Origin: Neolewinella xylanilytica
GTDB lineage: Bacteria > Bacteroidota > Bacteroidia > Chitinophagales > Saprospiraceae
Length of the DNA stretch: 64,000 nucleotides
Direction: 5' to 3'
Assembly: GCF_002934605.1 (NCBI RefSeq)
Contig: NZ_PTJC01000005.1
Coordinates: forward strand, 1,798,001 to 1,862,000
Shown here: one piece after another, positions 35,575 through 44,320 of the stretch
Position numbering within the stretch: the first letter of the stretch is position 1
Layout: each line of letters begins with the position of its first letter
Translations under genes and position numbers: made by a program
The notes under the pieces: generated by a model
The model's input: the letters and a program-made list of their open reading frames with translations, nothing else
Told to the model about the DNA's origin: nothing
The model's database searches: none

Positions 35575-35739
35575 ATGCTGCGCTACGCCCTCATCTTCTT
35601 CGTTCTCGCCCTCGTCATGGCCGTTCTCGGCTTCGCCGGAATTGTCGTGGTCTTCGCCGAGATCGCCAAGATCCTTTTCTACATTTTCCTGGCCCTGCTG
35701 GTCTTTAGCCTGGCGAGCCACTACCTGCGCAAGGCGTAG
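35575..35739 (+). CDS. DUF1328 (YtjA-type) small membrane protein
   Basis: 54 residues, too short for many gene callers. The sequence MLRYALIFFVLALVMAVLGF, then GIVVVFAEIAKILFYIFLALLV and a basic end, is the two-helix DUF1328 pattern (E. coli YtjA). Its role in the inner membrane is unknown; relatives are often stress-induced. The GC-rich dispersed motif begins at its stop codon (35739-35768). Confidence 0.85.
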   Translation: MLRYALIFFVLALVMAVLGFAGIVVVFAEIAKILFYIFLALLVFSLASHYLRKA

Positions 35740-36250
35740 TTTTTTGGCGCCGGGGCGCGGGTGGAACGCTGCTTTCAAAACTGTGGTCATCCTGGACTTT
35801 GGCGATCGGTCAGCTGCTCCCCGAGGATCCCACATTTAGCCCTTCGACCGGAACGCCTCAACCTTTTACTCAACTAAATGGACGCGATATTCCAAGGTCG
35901 AGTGGTCTCCGACCCGAGACTATTTCGTGTAGCCTTTCTACCCGGAGGGTCTCGACCTTGGACTTTGGTGGCCGGTTGGCTTTTTCTCGAGGCTGCTGTG
36001 GTTAGCCCTTCGACCCGATCTAGGTCTTCTCCACCCGCAGTGCCCCAACCACAGATCGGGAACCGGGGCTGGTCCCTTCGCCTGCATCCACTGAAAACGG
36101 AAAAGTATCCGGAATAGAACGGTGCTTTTCCATCCACCACTAGTTGAGCCCGGTAGCAGGATTGTATCCCAAAATTATGTTTTCCAGAATTTTGTTGGGT
36201 AGGCTGCGTTTTTAGGGCATTCCACTTATCACCCTGTCTATCCCTTTACT
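35740..36250. other. Intergenic region upstream of prolyl oligopeptidase
   Basis: 511 bp. It contains the GC-rich dispersed motif at 35739-35768 and the left direct repeat at 35801-36023. The AT-richer end (36,120-36,250) presumably carries the promoter of the peptidase; a TTTACTTTG string at 36245-36253 is a possible but imperfect -7 element. No gene is supported. Confidence 0.5.
35801..36023 (+). repeat. Left direct repeat flanking the prolyl oligopeptidase gene
   Basis: About 225 bp colinear and in the same orientation as 38330-38556. Shared blocks in order are GATCGGT/GGTCGGCT, CCGAGG, TAGCC-TTCGACC, ACTCA-CT-AAT, GATATTCCA-GGTCG, GGTCTC-GACCCGAGAC and CCCGGAGGGTCTC. The element is itself built of about 75-bp sub-repeats with GTCTC/GAGAC inverted pairs. 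Confidence 0.75.
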
Positions 36251-38302
36251 TTGATTGTTGATCTCGTTCCTTTTGGCCCGGTAGCTGCCCGCTACGTGGT
36301 GTTTGTCCTGTCGTGCTTCGTCCTATGGCCGCTTTCCGCTCAGCACAGCGGTGATGCCAACGGTTGGTTGGAAAACGTGGATTCGCGGGACGTCGATCGG
36401 TGGGTAGACAATCAGAACGACCTGACCGAAACGTATCTGCAGCGAGCCGTGCGGAACCAACGGGGCTACAGTGAGATCAACCGGTATTCAAACGTACACT
36501 TCCGGTTTCCCCGTCAGGAGGGCCGGCATTACTATCGCTTGATGTACCAGCGGCTCGGGCAGTCCCCCGCTTTGTACATTCAGACGGAAATCGACCACCC
36601 GGGACAACGGCTGCTTTCTCCCACTGACATTTCCGAAACCGACCGAATCACCTTCTACGATTACCGAGAATCGCCGGACGGTGCCCACCTCGCCGTCCTA
36701 TTCGGGCGCAATGGTAGCGACTGGCGGGAGTTGCGGATCGTCAAGCTTCGCGGTGCGGGCATGCTGTCGGATCACCTGGTCGACATCAAATTCTCCACCG
36801 TGGTTTGGGCGGATGACGGACTGTACTACCTCCGGTTTCCCCGTGCGGGCCAGTTCTCCGGAGAGGGAAATCCGACCCTGTACTTTCACCGCCTTGGCAC
36901 CGACCAGCAGGACGACATCCCGATCTTCCAGCGCGCAAGCAAAAGCCTCGTCGAACTGGACATTGCAGGCACCAGAACGTCGGAACTCCTACTCGTGCGC
37001 GAAACGATCGATAACCGGGTGAATAACTTGTACTACCTCGATTTGCGGACCTCCGGGCGTAAGCTGCGGCCCCTGCTTCCCCGTATGGAATACGCTATGG
37101 ACATCGTCGGAAACCGGGGCGATACGGTCTACTTTACCAGCAACCACCCTAAGGCGAACAATGCAATCAGTTACTTCACCTTGCAGAATCCAACCGTCTG
37201 GAAAGTACTGGTGCCACCGGTCCAGGAAGGACACCTTGACTGGTGCCGCTTAATTGGCGGAAAACTGGTCGCCAAGTACCGCGACTTTCTCACCAATACG
37301 ATCGTGATCTACACCACCGCAGGGGAACCGGCCCACCGTATCGCTATCCAGGAGGGCTACAGCGTTTATGGCTTTTCGGACCGGGGGAACCGCGAGGAGT
37401 GCATCTTCGCCTACGCCAACTACTACACGCCCCCGATCGTCAACCGACTGGATCTCCGAACCTACGCCGTCGAACTAACGGAAAAGACCTCCGCAACCTT
37501 CGACATCGGGGACTACACGATGCGACAGCTTCGCTACCCTTCCTCGGATGGCACCCTGATCCCGATCACCATCGTCATGAAGAAAGGCCTGCCACTGGAT
37601 GGTACCCACCCTACGCTGTTAAAGACCTACGGTGGATTCGGAGCCGTCCATCAACCGAATTTCGACGAAGGCATCGTTTACCTCCTGGAGCGTGGCGGCG
37701 TGTTTGCCTACGCCCACGTCCGGGGCGAAGGAACGCTGGGGCAGCAATGGGCGGCGGCGGGGCGCGGGAGAAACAAACCTCAGACCGTCCGAGACTTCAT
37801 CGCTGCGGCCGAGTACCTGATCGGGGAAGGCTACACCAGCGCCCGCCACCTGGGAATTACGGGTGCCTCGCACGGAGGGCTGGTGGTAGGAGCCGCGCTG
37901 GTCAGTCGTCCCGATCTCTTCGGGGCTGCCGTATCCGAAGTGGGGGTATACGACCTGTCGATCTTCGAACATCATACGGTCGGCGTGTTCCACACGGACG
38001 AGTTCGGAACAATGGCGGATTCACTCGACCGCTCCGTTTTACTTAGTTATTCCCCGTATCACCGGATACGCCCCGGCGTGAACTATCCGACAACCCTAGT
38101 GGTCACGGCCCGCAACGACGATCGGGTGCCGCCGTTTCAATCCTACAAGTTTGCCGCCAGGTTGCAGCAGAACCCCGGTCAGACCAACCCCATCCTCCTG
38201 CGAACGGAAGCGGATGCCGGTCATTATGGAGACGACAGTGTCGACGGGGAGATCGCGCGCAAAGCCGATATGTACGCCTTCTTGCTCGAGGAACTGGAAT
38301 AG
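36251..38302 (+). CDS. Prolyl oligopeptidase family serine peptidase (S9A)
   Basis: 683 residues from a TTG start. GTG codons at 36296 and 36299 are alternatives, but they remove the positive residue before the signal sequence (cleavage near PLSAQ). Residues about 70-400 are the seven-bladed gating propeller; the C-terminal half is the alpha/beta-hydrolase domain with Ser540 (GASHGG), Asp623 or 624 (TARNDDRVPP) and His658 (DAGHYGD). It cleaves short peptides after proline or similar residues in the periplasm. The gene stands alone between two direct repeats of about 225 bp. Codon 'AAAGRGRN' DNA at 37748-37770 also matches the dispersed GC-rich motif, probably by chance. Confidence 0.9.
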   Translation: MIVDLVPFGPVAARYVVFVLSCFVLWPLSAQHSGDANGWLENVDSRDVDRWVDNQNDLTETYLQRAVRNQRGYSEINRYSNVHFRFPRQEGRHYYRLMYQRLGQSPALYIQTEIDHPGQRLLSPTDISETDRITFYDYRESPDGAHLAVLFGRNGSDWRELRIVKLRGAGMLSDHLVDIKFSTVVWADDGLYYLRFPRAGQFSGEGNPTLYFHRLGTDQQDDIPIFQRASKSLVELDIAGTRTSELLLVRETIDNRVNNLYYLDLRTSGRKLRPLLPRMEYAMDIVGNRGDTVYFTSNHPKANNAISYFTLQNPTVWKVLVPPVQEGHLDWCRLIGGKLVAKYRDFLTNTIVIYTTAGEPAHRIAIQEGYSVYGFSDRGNREECIFAYANYYTPPIVNRLDLRTYAVELTEKTSATFDIGDYTMRQLRYPSSDGTLIPITIVMKKGLPLDGTHPTLLKTYGGFGAVHQPNFDEGIVYLLERGGVFAYAHVRGEGTLGQQWAAAGRGRNKPQTVRDFIAAAEYLIGEGYTSARHLGITGASHGGLVVGAALVSRPDLFGAAVSEVGVYDLSIFEHHTVGVFHTDEFGTMADSLDRSVLLSYSPYHRIRPGVNYPTTLVVTARNDDRVPPFQSYKFAARLQQNPGQTNPILLRTEADAGHYGDDSVDGEIARKADMYAFLLEELE

Positions 38303-38605
38303 CTTGCGATTGAGGTAGGGTTAGTGTAATTGGTCGGCTACTTTCCGAGGCTCCTGTGTATAGCCTTTCGACCCGGAACTCATCCACCTTGTATTCAGCT
38401 GAATAGTCCCGGTATTCCAGGGTCGTGCGGTCTCTGACCCGAGACTTCCCGCCTGGCCCTTCGACCCGGAGGGTCTCAGCCTGGGACTTTGTCGATCGGT
38501 TGGCTACTCCCCGAGACTTCCCGTATAGCCTTTCGACCCGGAGGGTCTCGACCTTGGAATTTGGTGACCGGTCTGCTGCGCCCCAAGCGCGCGTGGTCGC
38601 TAACC
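38303..38605. repeat. Right direct repeat flanking the prolyl oligopeptidase gene
   Basis: 303 bp between convergent genes, nearly all repeat. 38330-38556 is the direct copy of 35801-36023. Inside it TAGCCTTTCGACCCGGA occurs at about 38361 and 38526, and CGACCCGGAGGGTCTC at about 38462 and 38534, showing internal duplication of a roughly 75-bp unit. No gene is seen. Confidence 0.75.
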
Positions 38606-39187
38606 CTATTCCAGTTCGGTCTTCCTATTCGGTGCTCCTCCACCCGGACCGATCGCCAGGATCGCGTTTTTCACGGCAGCGAGATAGGTGCTTACCTCCC
38701 GGTCGCTTCGCAGGCGGACCACTGTTTTCTGGGGGTGGATTCCCTCCAGTTTTGACAAGATAGCCGGCCTTCGCGTCCTGGTATAGCCGTACACGTACGT
38801 TACGAACGCCCAGTCGAAGCGTTCCCGGCAGCCCGCCGCCATATCCGCGCGGGTGCGGCCGTAGCTTATGGCCAGTCGCTTCATCACCCGATAGAGGCAC
38901 CGCCAGCGGCTCCGGTCCAGGAAGATCACCGTATCGGCCCGCTCGATTCGCAGGTCCAGCGTGCCGCCGTAGTTGCCATCCATGATCCAACTATCGCGGG
39001 CGGCTAGTGCGGCTACTTTCTCTTCCCATTCCCGCTTTTCGGTTTCTACCCAATCCGGTTGCCAGTAATGCTGATCCAGGTGGATCACCTCGATCCCGGT
39101 GAGGGCGTGTAGCTGTCCGGCGAGGGTTGATTTTCCGGCTCCGCCGGAGCCAATGATCAGGATTCGTTGCGGGGTTGGTGTTTGCAT
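38606..39187 (-). CDS. P-loop kinase-like protein (DNA topology modulation FlaR-type)
   Basis: 193 residues. The Walker A motif is IIGSGGAGKSTLA (about residues 11-23), followed by VIHLDQHYWQPDWVE and SWIMDGNYGGTLDLRIERADTVIFLDRSRWRC, the arrangement of the adenylate-kinase-like FlaR/topology modulation family. It probably phosphorylates a small molecule or nucleotide in the cytoplasm. The original topology role of the family is poorly supported. It starts 106 bp from the next divergent small gene. Confidence 0.75.
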   Translation of the reverse strand: MQTPTPQRILIIGSGGAGKSTLAGQLHALTGIEVIHLDQHYWQPDWVETEKREWEEKVAALAARDSWIMDGNYGGTLDLRIERADTVIFLDRSRWRCLYRVMKRLAISYGRTRADMAAGCRERFDWAFVTYVYGYTRTRRPAILSKLEGIHPQKTVVRLRSDREVSTYLAAVKNAILAIGPGGGAPNRKTELE

Positions 39188-39293
39188 TCCGTGCGTGGGC
39201 CGAGCTCCCGTGGCGGAGAGGATAAATTGTCTCCATCCGCGGCAACCCGGCTACGAGTCGAGAACCGCGTAGGTATGCTATTTTTATTGGCGT

Positions 39294-39485
39294 ATGGTGT
39301 CAAATTCTTTCGGGAGCATCTTCCGGTTTAATTGTGTTATGTCGGGTCTCGCAGTAATGATGCTAGTGCTGGGATACTTCAATTTCTATGCATTAACCCC
39401 CTTTTGGCTAGGGTTAATGGCCGGTCAGCTTATCGTGCTCGTCCTAGTTGCTACGATGTATTACTATCGCAACCGTCGGCATTAA
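39294..39485 (+). CDS. Small two-helix membrane protein
   Basis: 63 residues with two hydrophobic segments (about 14-32 and 36-55) and a basic tail (YYYRNRRH). The DNA is less GC-rich than the surroundings. No family recognised. Existence is supported only by the start, helix pattern and lack of overlap with other genes. Confidence 0.45.
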   Translation: MVSNSFGSIFRFNCVMSGLAVMMLVLGYFNFYALTPFWLGLMAGQLIVLVLVATMYYYRNRRH

Positions 39486-39538
39486 GCAGCGGTGGGGCCG
39501 GAGGGCGGTAGGTAGGGCGTTGCGGTGGATCGGTTGCA

Positions 39539-40177
39539 TTACCCGGCGGGAACCTTCAATTGGAGCTTATCTACATCGCCACCCGTCAGGGCTTGCAAGT
39601 TTGCGGTGATCTTGTCGACGCTCCAGTCCCACCACCGCAGTTCCAGAAGTTTGTCGATCGTTGTCTCGTCGAACCGCTTTTTGATCTCCCGCGCCGGGTT
39701 GCCTCCTACGACGGAGTAGGGGGCTACGTCCTTGATAACGGTAGAATTCGTGGCTATGATCGCCCCGTCGCCCACGGTCACCCCCGCCATGATGGTGGCA
39801 TTATAGCCGATCCACACGTCGTTGCCGATCACCAGGTTGCCCTTCTGCGGATAGGTCTTCCCCTCCATGGCGTGCTCCCAGCCGTTACCGAAGATGGCGA
39901 AGGGGTAGGTCGACAGGCTTTTCGTAAGGTGGTTCGCCCCGTTCATGATGAATTTCACGTCCGAGGCGATCATGCAGAACTTGCCGATGATGAGCTTATC
40001 GCCGGTGAAGTCGAAGAGGTACTTGACGTTCTTCTCGAAGTTTTCCACGTTCTCGAAGTCGTCGTAGTAGGTATAGTCGCCGACGATAATATTCGGGTTT
40101 TTGACGACGTGCTTCAGGAAGCAGAGCCGGTCGTAGTGTTCCAGCGGGAAGGTCTTGTTCTTGTCCGGGCCTGCCAT
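39539..40177 (-). CDS. Vat/CatB-type xenobiotic O-acetyltransferase
   Basis: 212 residues, left-handed beta-helix acetyltransferase of the streptogramin A/chloramphenicol group. Visible features are IGKFCMIASDVKFIMNGANH with the catalytic His83, STYPFAIFGNGWE, then hexapeptide repeats (LVIGNDVWIGYNATIMAGVTVGDGAIIATNS) and VVGGNPAREIKKRF. It would acetylate an alcohol using acetyl-CoA in the cytoplasm. Whether it gives antibiotic resistance is not shown; many environmental members have unknown substrates. No leader peptide or attenuator is evident. Confidence 0.85.
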   Translation of the reverse strand: MAGPDKNKTFPLEHYDRLCFLKHVVKNPNIIVGDYTYYDDFENVENFEKNVKYLFDFTGDKLIIGKFCMIASDVKFIMNGANHLTKSLSTYPFAIFGNGWEHAMEGKTYPQKGNLVIGNDVWIGYNATIMAGVTVGDGAIIATNSTVIKDVAPYSVVGGNPAREIKKRFDETTIDKLLELRWWDWSVDKITANLQALTGGDVDKLQLKVPAG

Positions 40178-40304
40178 GCAGCGAATGATCGTCGTTCGAG
40201 AATAAAGTTAATCATTGGGCGGCGGACCTTTCACCCGCGCGGCGCCGCCCAGACAGCCCACCGCTTCCGTACCACGAAGCATTCGCCCCGAACGGAGTGG
40301 ATTA

Positions 40305-43300
40305 TCACAGTTTCACGAAGGTGCTCACCGTCACCTCCGTTCCTTCCCGTACGGTCAGGCGGTACATCCCCGCCGGAAGCGTACCTAGTTCGAATTGCTC
40401 GGTATGGACGTCCGCTACTTTCTGCAGGTTTCTGCTGCTCACCCGGCGTCCGTTCACGTCGTAGATAGAAACGGACACCTCCCCGGTGTAGGGGCTGGTC
40501 AGTTGCAGGGTCACGGCTTCCCGGGCGGGCACCGGGTAAACTAAGGCTTCGTGGGATGCGGCCGCCGGTTGGAAAGCGGGCGGGGTGGGGTGGGACTTCG
40601 CCAGGGGCGGGGAAGATTGGTCGCAGTTGGTGGCCTGGCCGCCCAGTCCGTTGGGCGTTCCCCCCAGTTTTGTCAGATGGATTTTATCCAACTCCGTATC
40701 CCCCTCCCGAAAGGCGATATCGAGTACGTTGGTACCCGATTGCAGGTAGAGGGCGGTACGAAAGAAGTTCCAGGTGAAGGCCGCTCCCCGCCGCAGGCCG
40801 GAAAGCCGGTACCAGGTACCCCCGTTGAGGCGCACCCAGTAGCTGTCACGGTCGGGGCCGCGGGCGCGGGAACGGGTGTAGAGGCGGAAACGACCGGCTT
40901 CGGCGTCGTCGATGGTGAACCGCAGGAAATTGGCCGCCGGGTCGCCGGGTGGGTTATCCAGGGCGTTTTGGCCCGGGGCGTAGACGAATTGGTCGCGGGA
41001 AACGGTCGGGTCGTTGACCACGACCCAGTTATCCCCCACCATCGCGCATTCCGCCTCCAACCAGTAGCTGGTATTTCCGGAAAGATCGTCGGCGCAGGCA
41101 TCGCCGATGCCGTCTCCGTCCGCATCCGTTTGGGTTGGATTATAAGTGTAGGGACAATTGTCCTCCCCGTCGAGGACTCCGTCGTTATCGGAATCCGCGG
41201 TCGGCGCGGTGACCGCTACTATTACCCGGACGATATCGATGGAACCGTTATTATCCGTTACGGTGAGGAGGATGGGGTAGGTGCCCGGGGGGAACGTCTC
41301 CTGGAAGGTCACGCCGCTTTGGGTGTTTTCGTCGTAGGTCCATGCGTAGGTCAGCGGACCGCCCTCCGGGTCGTAAGAGAGGCTGCCGTCGAGCGTTACG
41401 GTGAAGGGCGCGACGCCCTCGTAATGGGTTTGGTGGACGGCGGCGATGGGGGGAAGGTTCTCCGGGCCGGCACAATTTTCGCCCGGTTCACCCGGTCCGA
41501 CGGGCGTGGTTTCCCCCCGGGTGAGGTAAATTTTGTCGAGGAAGGTATTGCTTTCCCGGTAGGCGAAGTCGATCAGGTTCGTGCCCGCCCGCAGGTCGAC
41601 GGTGACGGGCATGCGGTTCCAGTTGTAGGTGGAGCCGCGTTCGATATCCCGGTTCCAGGCGTACCAGTCACCGCCGTTGACCCGTACCCAGTAGCTGTCG
41701 CTATCGCGATTGGCCGCCAGTACGCGGGCGAACAGCTTATAGCTGCCCACCTGAACGTTATAAAGGGTGAAGCTCACCTGATTGTCCGGAACGTCGAAGG
41801 GGGGGCGGGTGAGGGAATTGTTGCCCGAAAGAAATACGGCCATATCGGGAAAGGAACCCGGTATGCTGATCCTGCTCCATTCCCGGCCGATGGTTGCGCA
41901 TTCGGCTTCCAGCCACAAGTCCGATTCGCCCAGCGGGTATCCTTCGCAGGCATCGATGATCTCGTCTCCGTTGGTGTCCACTTGATCGGGATGGGCGACA
42001 ACGGTTACCGTGGCGGAAGTGGTCGCCTGATTCCCCGCTACGTCGGTAACGGTGAGCACGACGGTATTTTGCCCTAAATCCGTGCAGCTAAAGCTGTCCC
42101 GATTAATGGATAGCTGGGCGATACCGCAGGCGTCGGTGGAGCCGTTGTCGAGGTCGGCGGCGGTGATGGTGACCGTGCCGCTCCTGTTCAGTTGAACCGT
42201 AATGTCCCGCGCTACGGCCGACGGGGACGTATGGTCTCCGCCGCGGACCGAAATCCATTCCGAGGTCGCGGTACAGCCACCTCCGGATACCGTCACCCGG
42301 TAGTTGCCCGCGGGCAAGCCAGTAAAGGTGCCGGTGGTGGTGGTGCGGGCAACCTGTCCGGTAAGCGTATACACCAGGTCCTCCCCGGAAGAACCCGTTG
42401 CCTGTACCACGATGGAACCGTCGGAGGCTGCCGGACAGCTTTCCGCAACCACGGTAGGCGAGGAGAGCGAGAGGGAGCAGTCCGCCTGGTTGGCGAAAAT
42501 ATAGGCTGCTCCGGAACGCAAAGTCCGACTTTCAGCCCTCGTCGCTCCGATGAAGGCTAGGTTGTCACTTGCTGCGACGCTCGAAGCAAAGTACTGTTCG
42601 GCCGATCCATCCATGGCAACTAGTTTATTGACGAATCCCCACTGGTCCGTCCCACCGACATTTTGGGAAAAGGTATAGGCTGATCCGGAATAGGGACCTT
42701 TCTCATCATCAAATGGCGCCGCTACGATGGCCAGGCTGTCGCCTATGGCCACGTCATAGCCAAATCCGGCGCTGGTCGACCCCACCTCGGGAATGAGTTT
42801 GGCCACTTGTCCCCAACGGTTGGGCCCGCCCACATCCCGGCCAAAAATGTAGGCCGCGCCCGTATCCGATCCCCTTTCGTCGTCCCATTCATCCGAGACG
42901 ATGGCCCGATCACCGCTGATGGATACTCTCCGGCCAAAATAATTGGGGTATACAGGGTTGGGGGCAGTTAGTCTGGCAATCTGCCCCCACTGGTCAGCCC
43001 CGCCGGTGTTTCTGGAAAATATGCTGGCGAAACCCGCCTGAAGTCCTTCATCACTATTGTTTAGCGCCCCGACGATCACCGTGTCGCCGCTGATGGCTAC
43101 GTCTCTGCCAAAGTTGTCATAATCTGCCGGGTTCGAGGCGGAAAGTTTGACGATCTGCCCCCACTGATCCGTACCTCCACCATTGCGGGAAAAAACGTAG
43201 GCTGCTCCGATTCCAGGCCCGTCGGTAGCGTCACTAAATGCTCCCACGATGACCAGTTCACCATTGGTCGCTACGCTATGGCCAAATCCGTCACCGGCCG

Positions 43301-43823
43301 AACCATAAGGGGAGGGCAGTTTAGCGATCTGTTCCCACTGGCTTGAACCTCCAGAAATGCGAGCGAAAACATAGGCGGCACCCGGAATGCTTCCTCTCGT
43401 ATTTCCACCGGGCGCACCCACAACAACCAGATCATCACTTACGGCTACGCTGTAGCCGAAGTAGGTTTCCGCCTGACCGTCCGAGGCGTTGAGCTCAGCA
43501 ATTTGTTTCCATTGGTTCGCACTTCCGGAATCCCTAGCAAACAGGTATGCTGAGCCGGCATTTGGTGTAGATCCCGTGTTGTCGTGTCCGGGAGCCCCGA
43601 CGACGGCGAGGTTCCCGGACATTTCTACGCTGCTGCCGAAACGATCACCGACGGCACGATCGGAGGCAAGCAGTTTAGCTGTCTGATAAAACTCCTGGGT
43701 GGCGCCGGGCGCGGGAAGCAGGAAGGCCAGCAGCAGCCAGGCGGCTATCCAACGGGGCGGGGTGCGGTGGCCGATGCGTCCGGTTAAAAAGAAGCGGGAA
43801 ACGGAAGTAGTAGGTAGTGGCAT
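40305..43823 (-). CDS. Large modular T9SS-secreted protein (FG-GAP, PKD, TSP3, sorting domain)
   Basis: 1172 residues from the ATG at 43823, which opens a signal peptide (cleavage near PGATQ). Residues about 45-445 are seven FG-GAP repeats ([18 protein letters not shown] pattern), an integrin-like propeller. Next come a SprB-like repeat with CTATSEW, and a HYR-like domain ([27 protein letters not shown]). Two copies of a LEAECA..G..W carbohydrate-binding-like domain (about 645-770 and 925-1055) bracket a PKD domain and a thrombospondin-3 calcium repeat ([15 protein letters not shown]). The end is a type A T9SS sorting domain ([25 protein letters not shown]). Probably a cell-surface adhesin or glycan-binding protein. 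Confidence 0.9.
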   Translation of the reverse strand: MPLPTTSVSRFFLTGRIGHRTPPRWIAAWLLLAFLLPAPGATQEFYQTAKLLASDRAVGDRFGSSVEMSGNLAVVGAPGHDNTGSTPNAGSAYLFARDSGSANQWKQIAELNASDGQAETYFGYSVAVSDDLVVVGAPGGNTRGSIPGAAYVFARISGGSSQWEQIAKLPSPYGSAGDGFGHSVATNGELVIVGAFSDATDGPGIGAAYVFSRNGGGTDQWGQIVKLSASNPADYDNFGRDVAISGDTVIVGALNNSDEGLQAGFASIFSRNTGGADQWGQIARLTAPNPVYPNYFGRRVSISGDRAIVSDEWDDERGSDTGAAYIFGRDVGGPNRWGQVAKLIPEVGSTSAGFGYDVAIGDSLAIVAAPFDDEKGPYSGSAYTFSQNVGGTDQWGFVNKLVAMDGSAEQYFASSVAASDNLAFIGATRAESRTLRSGAAYIFANQADCSLSLSSPTVVAESCPAASDGSIVVQATGSSGEDLVYTLTGQVARTTTTGTFTGLPAGNYRVTVSGGGCTATSEWISVRGGDHTSPSAVARDITVQLNRSGTVTITAADLDNGSTDACGIAQLSINRDSFSCTDLGQNTVVLTVTDVAGNQATTSATVTVVAHPDQVDTNGDEIIDACEGYPLGESDLWLEAECATIGREWSRISIPGSFPDMAVFLSGNNSLTRPPFDVPDNQVSFTLYNVQVGSYKLFARVLAANRDSDSYWVRVNGGDWYAWNRDIERGSTYNWNRMPVTVDLRAGTNLIDFAYRESNTFLDKIYLTRGETTPVGPGEPGENCAGPENLPPIAAVHQTHYEGVAPFTVTLDGSLSYDPEGGPLTYAWTYDENTQSGVTFQETFPPGTYPILLTVTDNNGSIDIVRVIVAVTAPTADSDNDGVLDGEDNCPYTYNPTQTDADGDGIGDACADDLSGNTSYWLEAECAMVGDNWVVVNDPTVSRDQFVYAPGQNALDNPPGDPAANFLRFTIDDAEAGRFRLYTRSRARGPDRDSYWVRLNGGTWYRLSGLRRGAAFTWNFFRTALYLQSGTNVLDIAFREGDTELDKIHLTKLGGTPNGLGGQATNCDQSSPPLAKSHPTPPAFQPAAASHEALVYPVPAREAVTLQLTSPYTGEVSVSIYDVNGRRVSSRNLQKVADVHTEQFELGTLPAGMYRLTVREGTEVTVSTFVKL

Positions 43824-44320
43824 GATTGATAGTGTTTGCAAAGACCAGGAGCGAGTAAAGCGGAAGTGGCGGACACAAAGCGGCCCTTCACCACCGGAAA
43901 GGGAAAATCAAGTACGTCAGGGTAAAAGGTGTGCGGATCGCGTTGCTTGGCCGAAGCCAACGTCTTCCGCAATTCCTTCCGCCGGTGCGTAGCGCATACC
44001 ACCGAAATCGGATTGTACCCAAATTAGCACCCGACGGGGAATTAGTTGATACCTTTTACGCGGAAGGGCGTAATTTCGGTGGGGCAAACCGGTTGTGCAA
44101 GGGCTTGAAACCAGCATTCGCTACGACGGCGGATGCCTCATGTTGATCGAGGGAGTTGCTTTATCCTATCCCCCCTCTCCTTGCTACTACCCGTGGAATG
44201 GTTTGCCGGCAACCGGAATACATACCGCCATTGGTCAGCCTTCGCGCAACCCGCGCTTCCCCCGCGCTCCGCCGTAAAAACATCGTACCTTTGCCCCTCC
44301 CGCAAAACGGGTGCCCCGAT
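43824..44320. other. Divergent intergenic region with purF promoter
   Basis: 497 bp between divergent genes. The purF promoter element is at 44286-44293. A minus-strand copy of the GC-rich dispersed motif is at 44257-44287, directly upstream of that element. Open frames crossing this region have no start or domain support. Confidence 0.5.
44286..44293 (+). promoter_or_regulatory. Bacteroidota -7 promoter element (TACCTTTG)
   Basis: TACCTTTG matches the Bacteroidota sigma consensus TAnnTTTG exactly, 28 bp before the purF ATG. It also shows that the ATG at 44321 is the real start. No clear -33 TTTG is seen. Confidence 0.65.
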
